Source: Vreelandella venusta (GTDB lineage Bacteria; Pseudomonadota; Gammaproteobacteria; Pseudomonadales; Halomonadaceae). From it: a stretch of DNA of 64,000 nucleotides. Positions 42,725 to 51,593 of the stretch are shown here, one piece after another. The stretch spans positions 372,001-436,000 of the forward strand of contig NZ_BJUL01000001.1 of assembly GCF_007989605.1 (NCBI RefSeq), given 5' to 3'. Within the stretch, counting starts at the first letter, position 1; each line of letters begins with the position of its first letter. The notes under the pieces are model-generated. The model saw nothing but the letters and a program-made list of their open reading frames with translations, was not told the origin of the DNA and ran no database searches. The translations under genes were made by a program, and so were the position numbers.

Positions 42725-43906
42725 ATGCTGACCTCGCTTCTGGATAATGACTTCTACAAAATCACGATGCAGAACGCCGTGATCAAACGCTTTCCCTATG
42801 CACATGCACGCTACGCATTTATCAATCGTGGCCAGCACGCGTTTCCTGAAGGCTTTGGTACTGCGCTCCGCCACGAGGTCGATAAAATGGCGGCGCTTCG
42901 CCTGAGCGATCAGGAAAAGCGCTACCTGGAAGTTACTTGCCCTTATCTTGACCCGACCTATCTCGATTTTCTGGCCGGCTTTCGTTACGAACCCTCTGAG
43001 GTAATCATCGAGCAGCAGGGCAGTGAGCTGTCGGTGGTTATCGAGGGGCCTTGGTACCGCACTATTTTATGGGAAGTGCCGCTGATGGCGTTGATCAGCG
43101 AACTTTGGTATCGGCTACGTGGCGTCTCGGTGACCCATGATGACGATGCCTTGATCGAGCAACGCACCCAGGAAAAGATTGAGCTTTATCGCCGCTTAGG
43201 GCTGAAAATTGCCGAGTTCGGCACGCGTCGCCGTTTCTCATTTGAGGTTCATGATCGAGTGGTGGAAGCGCTGCGCCACTATGGTGGTGAAGCCTTCAGC
43301 GGCACTAGCAATGTACTGTTGGCTATGCGTCACGATGTGAAGCCGATAGGCACCCACGCCCACGAGTGGTTTATGTTCCATGGTGCTCGCTTTGGCTTCA
43401 AAATGGCTAACAGTCTTGCCCTTGAGCATTGGGTGGATGTGTATCGTGGCGATTTGGGAATTGCCCTAACCGACACCTTTACATCGTCCGCTTTCTTCGA
43501 CAGCTTCGATAAAAAGTTTGCCAAGCTGTTCGACGGCGTACGCCATGATAGCGGTGACCCGATTGAGTTTGCCTCCCAAACCATCGCGCACTATGAACGC
43601 TTGGGAATTAATCCACTTAGTAAAACGATCATTTTTTCGGATGCCTTAACGCCGGAAAAAGTCGAGCGCATTCAAGCGTTTTGTCAGGAACGGATTGGGA
43701 TGGCGTTTGGTATCGGCACCAACTTCACTAATGATGTCGGCGCTGAGCCGATGAATATGGTGATCAAAATGGTCGAGGCGCGCCCCGAAGGACAGGGCTG
43801 GCTGCCGGTGATCAAGCTCTCCGATGTGCCGGATAAGCATACCGGCGACCCGGAGATGATTTCGTTAGCAAAACGGATACTCTCGTTAAGCGAGACGAGT
43901 ATTTAA
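42725..43906 (+). CDS. pncB: Nicotinate phosphoribosyltransferase
   Basis: The protein has 393 aa from ATG 42725, with an AGGGAT SD; the frame extends to 42626 without family resemblance. Characteristic blocks are LDNDFYKITMQNAVI, RRRFSFEVHDRVVEAL, the phosphoribosylated-histidine region PIGTHAHEWFMFHGARFGF and DVRHDSGDPIEFASQ-type VRHDSGDP. The enzyme converts nicotinate and PRPP to nicotinate mononucleotide in NAD salvage. It is divergent from recB and lies between recB and recC, which are normally neighbours. Confidence 0.96.
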   Translation: MLTSLLDNDFYKITMQNAVIKRFPYAHARYAFINRGQHAFPEGFGTALRHEVDKMAALRLSDQEKRYLEVTCPYLDPTYLDFLAGFRYEPSEVIIEQQGSELSVVIEGPWYRTILWEVPLMALISELWYRLRGVSVTHDDDALIEQRTQEKIELYRRLGLKIAEFGTRRRFSFEVHDRVVEALRHYGGEAFSGTSNVLLAMRHDVKPIGTHAHEWFMFHGARFGFKMANSLALEHWVDVYRGDLGIALTDTFTSSAFFDSFDKKFAKLFDGVRHDSGDPIEFASQTIAHYERLGINPLSKTIIFSDALTPEKVERIQAFCQERIGMAFGIGTNFTNDVGAEPMNMVIKMVEARPEGQGWLPVIKLSDVPDKHTGDPEMISLAKRILSLSETSI

Positions 43907-43923
43907 GCTGGTTTTATGCTGGC

Positions 43924-44412
43924 CTAAAGAACCCGCATCACTAGGACGCCTGCCACCCATAGGCCAGCGCCAAAACTGGCGTGCGCGAAAAGACTACGCA
44001 GCCTGGCAATGGTTGGCTGCGGCGTCTTGCGGGCGGCAACCCCTGCGCCCATACCAGGCTGCAGGATTAGAAACGGCGCAATTACCGTGATCACACCGAA
44101 GCCTAACGCAGGTATAAATGTGGGGCGTGCCAGCCAGTTTGGCCCAACCAGCACTAAAAATATGATCGCGAAAGCGATGCCAATCAGGTAGTGTGCCAGC
44201 CATCCTAGCGCCATTTCTGCCTGAATCGGGGCGCTTTCACCAATCGGCCGGTGGATGAACCTGCCCTTCGGCAAATGCCCTAGCCAACGTCCGACCATAG
44301 CGTAATTCAGCGAAGGAATACCCAGCAGCCGCTTCTGCAGCAGCGCGACTATGTCCATAAAAGCAGTTGCTCCCAGGCCGAGCAGTAGCGCATCGGTCAG
44401 CAGCCCACTCAT
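43924..44412 (-). CDS. DUF2938 membrane protein
   Basis: The protein has 162 aa with four hydrophobic spans: DALLLGLGATAFMDIVALL, LAHYLIGIAFAIIFLVLVG, FIPALGFGVITVIAPFLILQPG and SFGAGLWVAGVLVMRVL. The GESAPIQAEMALGWLAHY and ILQPGMGAGVAARKTP motifs identify DUF2938. The function is unknown. These genes commonly sit divergent to a MerR-type regulator, as here (44634), so the regulator probably controls it. Confidence 0.87.
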   Translation of the reverse strand: MSGLLTDALLLGLGATAFMDIVALLQKRLLGIPSLNYAMVGRWLGHLPKGRFIHRPIGESAPIQAEMALGWLAHYLIGIAFAIIFLVLVGPNWLARPTFIPALGFGVITVIAPFLILQPGMGAGVAARKTPQPTIARLRSLFAHASFGAGLWVAGVLVMRVL

Positions 44413-44541
44413 TGCTGCGCTCCTGGCATTTTTACCCCGGTCGTGTCTGTGCTTGTTATCTTTGCTCTTGTTAACGGTTTAGCAATGGCGTATGGGCGGC
44501 TGTGCGTATTCAAAACAGGCATGCTTGTTAGACTCCTGACA

Positions 44542-44577
44542 GTGTGGATAGACGTGTGGCTAGAAGTGTGGGTGGAT
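44542..44577. repeat. Three-copy 12-bp tandem repeat upstream of merR
   Basis: GTGTGGATAGAC (44542), GTGTGGCTAGAA (44554) and GTGTGGGTGGAT (44566) lie in the 221-bp divergent spacer. Confidence 0.8.
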
Positions 44578-44606
44578 ACGTAAGGGAGAAGCGTTGTAGC
44601 CTATTA

Positions 44607-44628
44607 CTTCAAGTCAACTTTAAGTCAA
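44607..44628. promoter_or_regulatory. 11-bp direct repeat just before merR
   Basis: CTTCAAGTCAA (44607) and CTTTAAGTCAA (44618) are adjacent copies ending 5 bp before the MerR ATG. ACTT/AAGT half-sites of this kind are typical of MerR-type operators, so autoregulation is plausible. It could equally be one more slippage duplication. Confidence 0.45.
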
Positions 44629-44633
44629 GTGCC

Positions 44634-45098
44634 ATGCTCGATATTTCCGAACTGTCTCGAAAAAGCGGTATTCCTGCCTCGAAATTGCGCTATTACGAGG
44701 AAGTTGGCCTGATTAGGTCGGTGGGGCGCAATGGTCTGCGGCGGGTTTTCGAGACCAGCGTTTTAACACGCTTGTCGCTGATTGCGTTGGGGCAGGTCGC
44801 GGGGTTTTCACTGGCCGAGATGCGCGACATGCTTGGCACGCAACGGCAGCCGGAAATCGACCGTGAAGCGGTGAGTGCTAAGGCGGATCTTCTGGATCGT
44901 CACATTAACGAACTGACAGCCCTTCGTGACGGTTTGCGTCATGTGGCGACCTGCACCGCGCCGAGCCATCTGGAGTGCCCAACGTTTCAACGTCTTATGC
45001 GCATCGCATTGGCTCGCCAGACTGGGCGAAGGCCCGAGCAGAAAAAACGCCTTACGCAGAAAAGCAGCCGTGCCAAGCAGAAAGGGAGTAAACCCTGA
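44634..45098 (+). CDS. MerR-family transcriptional regulator
   Basis: The protein has 154 aa from ATG 44634; the frame back to 44544 crosses the tandem repeat and is unlikely to be used. The N-terminus MLDISELSRKSGIPASKLRYYEEVGLI is the MerR winged-helix signature. A dimerisation helix follows at about residues 75-110, then a CTAPSHLECPTFQRLM segment with two cysteines. The tail is very basic (KKRLTQKSSRAKQKGSKP). It probably controls the divergent DUF2938 gene. The effector is unknown. Confidence 0.87.
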   Translation: MLDISELSRKSGIPASKLRYYEEVGLIRSVGRNGLRRVFETSVLTRLSLIALGQVAGFSLAEMRDMLGTQRQPEIDREAVSAKADLLDRHINELTALRDGLRHVATCTAPSHLECPTFQRLMRIALARQTGRRPEQKKRLTQKSSRAKQKGSKP

Positions 45099-45153
45099 TC
45101 ATCACATGGACACGGTTGAGCCTGAATAGAGGCTAGACGAGGCGCTTAACGCA

Positions 45154-48100
45154 CTACGATGCCGCTTTCTTGGCGTTATCTTTGTTCGCATCATCTTTCT
45201 TCGCGTTATCTTTCTTCGCATTACCTTTCACAGCGTAAAACAGCGGGGCGTACAGCGCTTCTGTGAGTTCGGCAAAGGTGTGCTTTTCGTTGGCGGTGCG
45301 GTCGAAAAACAGCCGCTCGAAGCGGGGCCATTGGTGGCCGAGATAAGGGCTCTGGTCGGCTTCGCCGGTGGTTTTAAATCCGCTCTCATAGACTTTTTCG
45401 GCTGCGGCGTAGGCGTCGCTTTCCCTGCCTTTCTCAATCGCAATGTCAGGTGTACCCAGTTTTGTCAGCCAAGCAAAGGCGGCCTGGGGGGCTAGCGGAA
45501 GCGGTACTTCCAGGCCGTGTTGCCAGGCGCTTAGCTGAGTTTCCAGGTGGGCGTGGGCGGTGTCGGCAGCGATAGGCTCCAGAGTGATATTGCCGGCCTT
45601 GGAAAGTAACTGGGTGGTCATCGGACCGCTGAGATTGCCAGCCAGATGGGCAACCCAGTGGCGTAGCAGCAGATGCCACTGGTACTTGCTGTTCTTGATC
45701 AGGCTACTGCTGAGTAATAGCAGGCGGCAGCGGTTGCCCACGTCATCCTGGCGTAGCTCGCCCAGCCAGTCTTCCAACGTAATTCCGTTACTCCCTGCTA
45801 GGTGAATGGCTGCTGGGTCATCTAGCGCAATCGGCCAAGCGTCCAGGGCTTCTTCGTAGTCGCTGAACAGGGCTTCCATGGGTTCTGCTAAGGCATCGCG
45901 CATACGCTCGCCAAAGGCACCCATGGCCAATACGCCTTGGCCCTGAAAACGCTCAAGGGCTGCGTGCAGTGCTTCAATGCGTGGCTCGCCGCGGTCAATG
46001 GCGTGGCGCTGGGCGGCGATCAGTTGGTCTTGCAACTGCCAGTTTTGCAGGCCATCCAGGGCGAACGGCTCTTCGTCCAGTTCGGCAATTGCTTCTTGCT
46101 CGAAATACACCCCCAGCCGGGTATTGAAAAAGGCGCGTACCGGCTCGCGCAGGAATTGGCCCAACTGGCCAAGCGTCAGGTTGGTGGGGATGTTTTCCGG
46201 TGGGGAAAGTGTCGGATGGGCAGCTTGAGGCGTGCGCGGTGCGTGTACCTCGCGCCATTCATGTGCATAGGTAAACAGTCGCGAGACTTGCGGGTTGCTA
46301 GCAAAATAAGCGCGGCTAAACGGCTGCAGCGGGTGCTCGGTAGTTAGCGCTTCCAGCAGCGGCGTGCCGTTCTCGATCTGCCAGCCTGCTTCCAGGTGGT
46401 CACGCAGTTGGCCGACCAGTACCGAAGGCGGTAGCGGTGTGTTATCGATTTGGCTTCTGCCGACCCAGCTTATGTAGAGCTGGTCGCGGGCGGAGAGCAG
46501 CGCTTCCAAAAACAGGTAGCGGTCGTCTTCCCTGCGGGAGCGGTCACCGGGGCGGTAGTCACTGCCCATCAAATCAAAATCTAGCGGTGGTTGAGAGCGG
46601 GGGTACTCACCGTCGTTCATGCCCAGCAGACACACGCGCTTAAACGGAATGGCGCGCATGGGCATTAGCGTGGCGAAGTTGACCGCACCGGCTAGAAAGC
46701 GTTGGGAAAGGCTGTGTTCATCAATCTGTGCCAGCCAGTGTTCGCGCACCATGGAGAGAGGCAGCGGTTCGGTTAACTGGGCTTCCTCGCTGCTTTCCAG
46801 CATTTGCTGCAAACCGTTTTCCAGCTTGGTGAGCATTACGCTTTCTTGGGCGTCGTCGGTCAGAAAGAAGGTTTCCAGCAGCGTGCGTAGTCGCGCTACC
46901 CAGTTGGCCGCATCGGTGGGCTGGCAGAAGGTTTCCCAGGTCTCTTCGAGCTTTTCCAACAAGGTGGCTAACGGCCCGGCAAGGCCCGCTTCCAGCCCGC
47001 CGATATCGTCAAACGGCTCGATTCCTTGCCAAGCGTGGCCTTCACCCACGGTGTAGCCCAGCAGCAAGCGGCGCAGGCCAAACGCCCAGGTGTTTTGGCT
47101 TAACCCGCCGGGTAGCTCAAGCGTCTGGCGCTGCTTGGCATTCAGCCCCCAACGAATGCCTGCACCCTCCATCCAGCGCTCGAGTACCGGTAGGTCGCGC
47201 TCTTCCAGCCCAAAGCGCTGGCGCAGAGCGGGTACATCGAGCAGATCCAGTAAGTCGCTGACCGAAAGGCGCAGTTCAGGTAGGCGCAGCAGCTTTTCCA
47301 GGGCAATCATTAGTGGCAGGCGGTGGCGGCTGGCTTGGTCGGAAAGCGTATAGGGAATATGCCGTGGGTCGTCGTTTGGTAGTTGGCCAAATACTGCGGC
47401 AATATGCGGCGCGTAGCGGTCGATATCTGGCACCATGACGATAATATCCCGCGGGCGCAGGTCGGGGTCGGCGCTAAAGGCGGCCAGCAACTGGTCGTGA
47501 AGAATCTCAACTTCCCGCTGGGGGCCATGGGCAATATGAAACACCATGGAATCATCTGCCGAGCTTAGCGCGGGCCAGTGGGTTTGAGTTTCCGCCACGG
47601 GGCGCAGCTCGCGAATATCATCTTGCAGTTGGCTGAGCAGGCAGTCGCGATCAACGCCGTTAAACGGCTCGAACATATCGATCCGCAGCGCTTGCTGCTC
47701 AAACAGGGTTTGGTAGTTGCCCGAATCGTCGTGTTCATCCAGCAGGCGCAGGTAGTCGCGGCCCTGCTTGCCCCAAGCGGCGAGTAGCGGCTGGGCGTGA
47801 AGGTGCAGGGCATCGTCGGCGTCGCCGGTGCCCAATACATCTAGCGCTTCGGGCATACCGGTTTTGCGCCGCTGGCGGTAGCGGTTGGCGCGCAGTAAAT
47901 CTTTGTGCTCGATGATATCTGCCCAGTAGAACTGGCAGGGGTTGTGCACACACAGCACGATTTGGCAGCAGCGAGAGAGTGCCGCCAGGGCTTCCAGGGT
48001 TTGTTGGGGCAGCGATGAAATACCAAAAATAATCAGCCGCCGAGGCAAACCGCGCGGGCAGGGCTGGCCTTCCAATTGTTCAGTCGCTTTCAAAAAGCGC

Positions 48101-48795
48101 CGATGCACCTGGGCACGGCTACTGTTGATGCCTGCATCGCCTTGGCTGGCGGCGACATCTTCGCGCAGAATGCGCCATAGCGCGGGCTGCCAGCGCTGGT
48201 GCTCTTCCAGCGGGCGGGGTTCGCCCCGAGCAGTAATCAGCACGTCATCACCGTTGGCCCAGGCATCCAGCCAGTCGGCGCGGTAGACCTGATACTGGTC
48301 GAACAAATCCGCCAGCCGCTCGGCCAGTTGGTAGTGCTTGCGCTGGTCGCGGTCGACTTCCAAGAACTGCGCCAGCGGCGCGAACACTTCCTGCCCCGCT
48401 AGCGTGGGCAGCAGGCGTAGCAGCCGCCATACCAAGCGCGATTTATCAAACGGCGAGGTTTCAGGCACCGCGTCGCCATCTTGATCAACGTGGGTGAGCA
48501 CCGTGCGGTAGGCCTGCCATAGAAACCGCGCGGGCAGCATGACATCCAGCGCGGCGGCGATGCCTGCGCCGCCATTCTCTGGGTCTTCCGCCAACGCTAA
48601 CTTTAACCACTGCCCAATGCCGTTGCTCTGCACCAGAATGGTCTCGTTTTCCAACGGTCCCAACGGGTGCAAGCGCATCCACTGCACCGCCAGCCCGCGC
48701 AAGTCTTCCAGGCGGTTAGCGTGCACCACCATAAAGCCAGGGGTAAGCGACGTTGGCGAGAATGGCGTTGGTGAGCAGTGTGAATTGGCAGACAT
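45154..48795 (-). CDS. recC: Exodeoxyribonuclease V subunit gamma
   Basis: The protein has 1213 aa from ATG 48795, preceded by GAAGGA; ATG 48825 lacks an SD. It is recognisable by GFMVVHANRLEDLRGLAVQWM, NGIGQWLKLAL and RYPIDPRDIIVMVPDIDRYAPHI-type blocks. RecC is an inactivated helicase-nuclease paralogue that recognises Chi and holds RecB and RecD together. The C-terminus ends in a lysine-rich repeat (KKDNAKKDDANKDNAKK), encoded by four 15-bp units at 45164-45223. recC is separated from recBD by pncB, DUF2938 and merR, about 2.6 kb. Confidence 0.94.
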   Translation of the reverse strand: MSANSHCSPTPFSPTSLTPGFMVVHANRLEDLRGLAVQWMRLHPLGPLENETILVQSNGIGQWLKLALAEDPENGGAGIAAALDVMLPARFLWQAYRTVLTHVDQDGDAVPETSPFDKSRLVWRLLRLLPTLAGQEVFAPLAQFLEVDRDQRKHYQLAERLADLFDQYQVYRADWLDAWANGDDVLITARGEPRPLEEHQRWQPALWRILREDVAASQGDAGINSSRAQVHRRFLKATEQLEGQPCPRGLPRRLIIFGISSLPQQTLEALAALSRCCQIVLCVHNPCQFYWADIIEHKDLLRANRYRQRRKTGMPEALDVLGTGDADDALHLHAQPLLAAWGKQGRDYLRLLDEHDDSGNYQTLFEQQALRIDMFEPFNGVDRDCLLSQLQDDIRELRPVAETQTHWPALSSADDSMVFHIAHGPQREVEILHDQLLAAFSADPDLRPRDIIVMVPDIDRYAPHIAAVFGQLPNDDPRHIPYTLSDQASRHRLPLMIALEKLLRLPELRLSVSDLLDLLDVPALRQRFGLEERDLPVLERWMEGAGIRWGLNAKQRQTLELPGGLSQNTWAFGLRRLLLGYTVGEGHAWQGIEPFDDIGGLEAGLAGPLATLLEKLEETWETFCQPTDAANWVARLRTLLETFFLTDDAQESVMLTKLENGLQQMLESSEEAQLTEPLPLSMVREHWLAQIDEHSLSQRFLAGAVNFATLMPMRAIPFKRVCLLGMNDGEYPRSQPPLDFDLMGSDYRPGDRSRREDDRYLFLEALLSARDQLYISWVGRSQIDNTPLPPSVLVGQLRDHLEAGWQIENGTPLLEALTTEHPLQPFSRAYFASNPQVSRLFTYAHEWREVHAPRTPQAAHPTLSPPENIPTNLTLGQLGQFLREPVRAFFNTRLGVYFEQEAIAELDEEPFALDGLQNWQLQDQLIAAQRHAIDRGEPRIEALHAALERFQGQGVLAMGAFGERMRDALAEPMEALFSDYEEALDAWPIALDDPAAIHLAGSNGITLEDWLGELRQDDVGNRCRLLLLSSSLIKNSKYQWHLLLRHWVAHLAGNLSGPMTTQLLSKAGNITLEPIAADTAHAHLETQLSAWQHGLEVPLPLAPQAAFAWLTKLGTPDIAIEKGRESDAYAAAEKVYESGFKTTGEADQSPYLGHQWPRFERLFFDRTANEKHTFAELTEALYAPLFYAVKGNAKKDNAKKDDANKDNAKKAAS
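45164..45223. repeat. Four-copy 15-bp repeat inside the recC 3' end
   Basis: Units at 45164, 45179, 45194 and 45209 (consensus TCTTTCTTCGCGTTA on the plus strand) encode a (D/K)NAKK-type pentapeptide repeat at the RecC C-terminus. The period is in frame, so copy number can change without a frameshift. Confidence 0.9.
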
Positions 48796-48906
48796 GCGGT
48801 GGTGTTCCTTCACGGCATTAGGCATTGGGAATAGCGCGTAGCGCTATGGTGCCATAAGTTAAAGGAACCCGCGTGCATCAGAGCTAGGAACTTTTACAGA
48901 AGTTTG

Positions 48907-48924
48907 GTTATCATAAAAGATAAC
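48907..48924. promoter_or_regulatory. Operator-like palindrome upstream of the toxin-antitoxin pair
   Basis: GTTATC (48907-48912) and GATAAC (48919-48924) around ATAAAA, 17 bp before the toxin ATG. Toxin-antitoxin operons of this order usually have such a site bound by the XRE antitoxin. The dyad is seen; binding is inferred. Confidence 0.55.
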
Positions 48925-48941
48925 TTAACCGGAGCTTGGCT

Positions 48942-49262
48942 ATGGAATGGCAGGTTAGTTTTTATCCCGGCGTAGAGAAAGAGATTCTCGGCATGCCGCC
49001 AAAAATACAAGCTAGAATGCTCCGGTTACTGGAAATGGTAGAGGAGCATGGCGCGAACTTAGGGCCACCGCATACAGAGTCGATGGGCGATGGTCTTTTC
49101 GAGATCAGAGCAAAAGCAAAAGAGGGCATCGGGCGTTCTTTGTTTTGCTATGTGCATGGACGACAGGTCGTGATTCTTTATGCATTTGTCAAAAAGAGCC
49201 AAAAAACGCCTCGTCAGGCGTTGATGTTGGCTCGATCAAGACAGCGCGAGGTGCAGTCGTGA
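48942..49262 (+). CDS. RelE/HigB-superfamily toxin (phage-derived Gp49-like)
   Basis: The protein has 106 aa from ATG 48942, with a GGAG SD 8 bp away; the frame also opens at a TTG (48936). The RelE-type core is present: VSFYPGVEKEILGMPPKIQARMLRLLEMVEEHG, then GLFEIRAKAKEGIGRSLFCYVHGRQVVILYAFVKKSQKTP. This is the phage-derived Gp49-like/HigB toxin group, probably an mRNA interferase acting on the ribosome. The stop overlaps the antitoxin start (GTGA), as in toxin-first (higBA-like) operons. It is divergent from recC. Confidence 0.87.
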   Translation: MEWQVSFYPGVEKEILGMPPKIQARMLRLLEMVEEHGANLGPPHTESMGDGLFEIRAKAKEGIGRSLFCYVHGRQVVILYAFVKKSQKTPRQALMLARSRQREVQS

Positions 49263-49549
49263 TTAACTTAAAAGCATTGAAAGAGCAGGCGCTTCAAAAC
49301 CCTGATGTGAAAGCAGAGTATGAGCGTTTGGCGCCAGAGTTTGAGCTGGCGGCAACGCTTATTTCTATGCGTCAGCGTGCTGGCTTAACTCAGGAAGAGT
49401 TAGCCAAGCGCTTGCATACCCAGAAAAGTAACATCAGTAGGTTAGAGCGTGGAGATAGCAATCCCGGCTGGAAAACGCTGCAACGTTATGCGGATGCCTG
49501 CGGATTTGAGCTGTCTGTTCAGGCTCAGCGGCATAAAACCGCTATTTAA
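49259..49549 (+). CDS. XRE-family antitoxin
   Basis: The protein has 96 aa from a GTG at 49259, overlapping the toxin stop by 4 bp and preceded by GAGGTG. It has an HTH of the Cro/C1 type (LISMRQRAGLTQEELAKRLHTQKSNISRLERGDSNPGWKTLQRYADACG). This is the HigA-like partner that should neutralise the toxin and repress the operon through the palindrome at 48907-48924. Confidence 0.88.
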   Translation: MINLKALKEQALQNPDVKAEYERLAPEFELAATLISMRQRAGLTQEELAKRLHTQKSNISRLERGDSNPGWKTLQRYADACGFELSVQAQRHKTAI

Positions 49550-49676
49550 CGTAAATAGTACGCTATAAGTGAGCCACTTGGGTTTGTCATCTTTGCTTGC
49601 GTGAACGCCATGGCATCGCCAAGCTATGTGGATACCGTGCGTAACGCGATGTGAGTCAAGCAAAGAGGAATTCCCC

Positions 49677-51353
49677 ATGACCGAGCCGACTAATAATACC
49701 CGCCGCCATTCAGCCCAGGTGGTGGATGGCCCTGGCAAGGCGGCCAGCCGCGCAATGCTGCGGGCGGTGGGGTTTAACGACGATGATTTTACCAAGCCTC
49801 AGGTGGGCGTTGCCTCTACCTGGAGTATGGTGACCCCGTGCAATAGCCACATTGGTGAGTTGGCAGAGTTCGCCCGTGACGGTGCCGATGCGGCGGGTGG
49901 TAAAGGGGTAATCTTTAATACCATCACTATTTCCGATGGCATTGCTAACGGCACCGAAGGCATGAAGTACTCGCTGGTTTCCCGCGAGGTGATTGCCGAT
50001 TCCATTGAAACCGTGGCGGGCTGTGAAGGCTTTGATGGGCTGGTGGCGATTGGCGGTTGCGATAAAAATATGCCGGGTTGCGTGATGGGCTTGGCACGGC
50101 TGAATCGTCCCAGCGTGTTTGTGTATGGCGGCACCATTATGCCCGGTAAAGGCCATACCGATATCGTGTCGGTGTTTGAGGCGATGGGCGCCCACTCCCG
50201 CGGTGATATTGACCTGATCGAGCTTAAAAATATCGAAGAAACCGCGATTCCTGGCCCGGGCTCCTGTGGCGGTATGTACACCGCTAATACGATGGCATCT
50301 GCCATTGAAGCATTGGGTATGAGCCTTCCAGGTAGCTCGGCGCAGAACGCCATTTCCCAAGACAAGCGCGATGACTGTAAAGCGGCAGGCGAGGCCGTGC
50401 TGGCACTGCTGGCCAGTGACATCAAGCCTTCTGACATCATGACCCGCGAAGCGTTTGAGAATGCGATTACCGTGGTGATTGCACTGGGCGGTTCTACCAA
50501 TGCTGTGCTGCATTTGATTGGCATGGCGCGCACCATTGGCGTGGAACTAACCCTTGCCGACTTCACCGAGATCGGCAAGCGCGTGCCGGTAGTCGCTGAT
50601 CTGCGCCCCAGCGGCCACTATATGATGAGCGAGCTGGTGGCGATTGGTGGCATTCAGCCGCTAATGAAAATTCTGCTGGATGCTGGGTTGCTGCACGGCG
50701 ACTGCTTAACAGTGACCGGTAAAACGCTGGCCGAAAACCTGGAAGAGGTTGAGCCTTACCCCATGGATCAACAGATTATTGCGCCGTTGGGTAACCCGCT
50801 TAAAGCCGAAAGCCATCTGCGCATTCTGTTTGGCAACCTGGCGCCGGAAGGTGCAGTGGCCAAAATTACCGGTAAGGAAGGTACGCGCTTTAGCGGTTCG
50901 GCGCGGGTGTTTGGCTCTGAAGAAGAGGCCCAGGCGCGCATTAATGACGGTACCGTAGTAGCGGGCGATGTGGTGGTGATTCGTTATGAAGGGCCAAAAG
51001 GTGGCCCCGGCATGCGCGAAATGCTTACGCCAACGTCTGCGATTATGGGGCGTGGCCTGGGTAATGATGTGGCGTTGATTACCGATGGGCGTTTCTCCGG
51101 CGGCAGCCATGGCTTTGTGGTTGGCCACGTCTCACCGGAAGCCTTCGATGGCGGCCCGCTGGCGCTGGTGCAGGATGGCGATGCCATCACTATTGATGCC
51201 GAAGCCGACACCATTGAAGTGGACATCAGCGATGAAGAGATGATGCGCCGCCGCGCCGCCTGGCAGCAGCCAGAACCGCGTTATCGCAAAGGCGTGCTGG
51301 CGAAGTATGCCAAGTTGGTCAGTTCTGCCAGTACCGGTGCGGTAACCGATTAA
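49677..51353 (+). CDS. ilvD: Dihydroxy-acid dehydratase
   Basis: The protein has 558 aa from ATG 49677, with a GAGGAA SD. The iron-sulfur-binding cysteines lie in [10 protein letters not shown] and [14 protein letters not shown], and VGHVSPEA occurs near the end. The enzyme makes 2-oxo acids from dihydroxy acids in valine and isoleucine synthesis. The length (about 558 aa rather than about 605) and the motifs favour IlvD over the phosphogluconate dehydratase Edd. It stands alone, followed by the REP-like copy B. Confidence 0.94.
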   Translation: MTEPTNNTRRHSAQVVDGPGKAASRAMLRAVGFNDDDFTKPQVGVASTWSMVTPCNSHIGELAEFARDGADAAGGKGVIFNTITISDGIANGTEGMKYSLVSREVIADSIETVAGCEGFDGLVAIGGCDKNMPGCVMGLARLNRPSVFVYGGTIMPGKGHTDIVSVFEAMGAHSRGDIDLIELKNIEETAIPGPGSCGGMYTANTMASAIEALGMSLPGSSAQNAISQDKRDDCKAAGEAVLALLASDIKPSDIMTREAFENAITVVIALGGSTNAVLHLIGMARTIGVELTLADFTEIGKRVPVVADLRPSGHYMMSELVAIGGIQPLMKILLDAGLLHGDCLTVTGKTLAENLEEVEPYPMDQQIIAPLGNPLKAESHLRILFGNLAPEGAVAKITGKEGTRFSGSARVFGSEEEAQARINDGTVVAGDVVVIRYEGPKGGPGMREMLTPTSAIMGRGLGNDVALITDGRFSGGSHGFVVGHVSPEAFDGGPLALVQDGDAITIDAEADTIEVDISDEEMMRRRAAWQQPEPRYRKGVLAKYAKLVSSASTGAVTD

Positions 51354-51389
51354 CCGGCATATCAATACGTGAAGGTGCCTGGATCAGCC

Positions 51390-51495
51390 CGCGGGTGCCT
51401 CACTCGCTCGTGCCTCGCGAGATTCGTTACCACGCGCTACTTAATTCATTGAATAAGCAGATTTTGTAGCGCGGTGTAAGCGTCAGCGCACCCAC
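51390..51495 (-). repeat. REP/BIME-like dispersed repeat, copy B
   Basis: This is the counterpart of copy A (11431-11541) in inverse orientation, between ilvD and chrA. A CTAC head at 51437-51440 and a GTAG head at 51466-51469 face away from a 25-bp centre. Outward lie hairpin-forming arms (CTCGC/GCGAG on the left, GGTG/CACC on the right). It fits a pair of GTAG-type REPs. Confidence 0.8.
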
Positions 51496-51593
51496 GTTGA
51501 TGAAGCCCCAGCGGATAATCGTGCACACTGTCATCACTGTGTCAGCTTTAAACGGTAGGTTAGGCCTTTTGTCCACATGGGGAAGCTTACGCT

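Noticed and set aside
49710..50578. Long minus-strand frames inside ilvD (up to 267 codons)
   Set aside because: Shadows of the G+C-rich ilvD codons; composition and motifs support only the plus-strand gene.
49677..51353. Phosphogluconate dehydratase (edd) instead of ilvD
   Set aside because: The length of 558 aa and the cysteine motifs fit IlvD better, and no eda, zwf or glk lies nearby.
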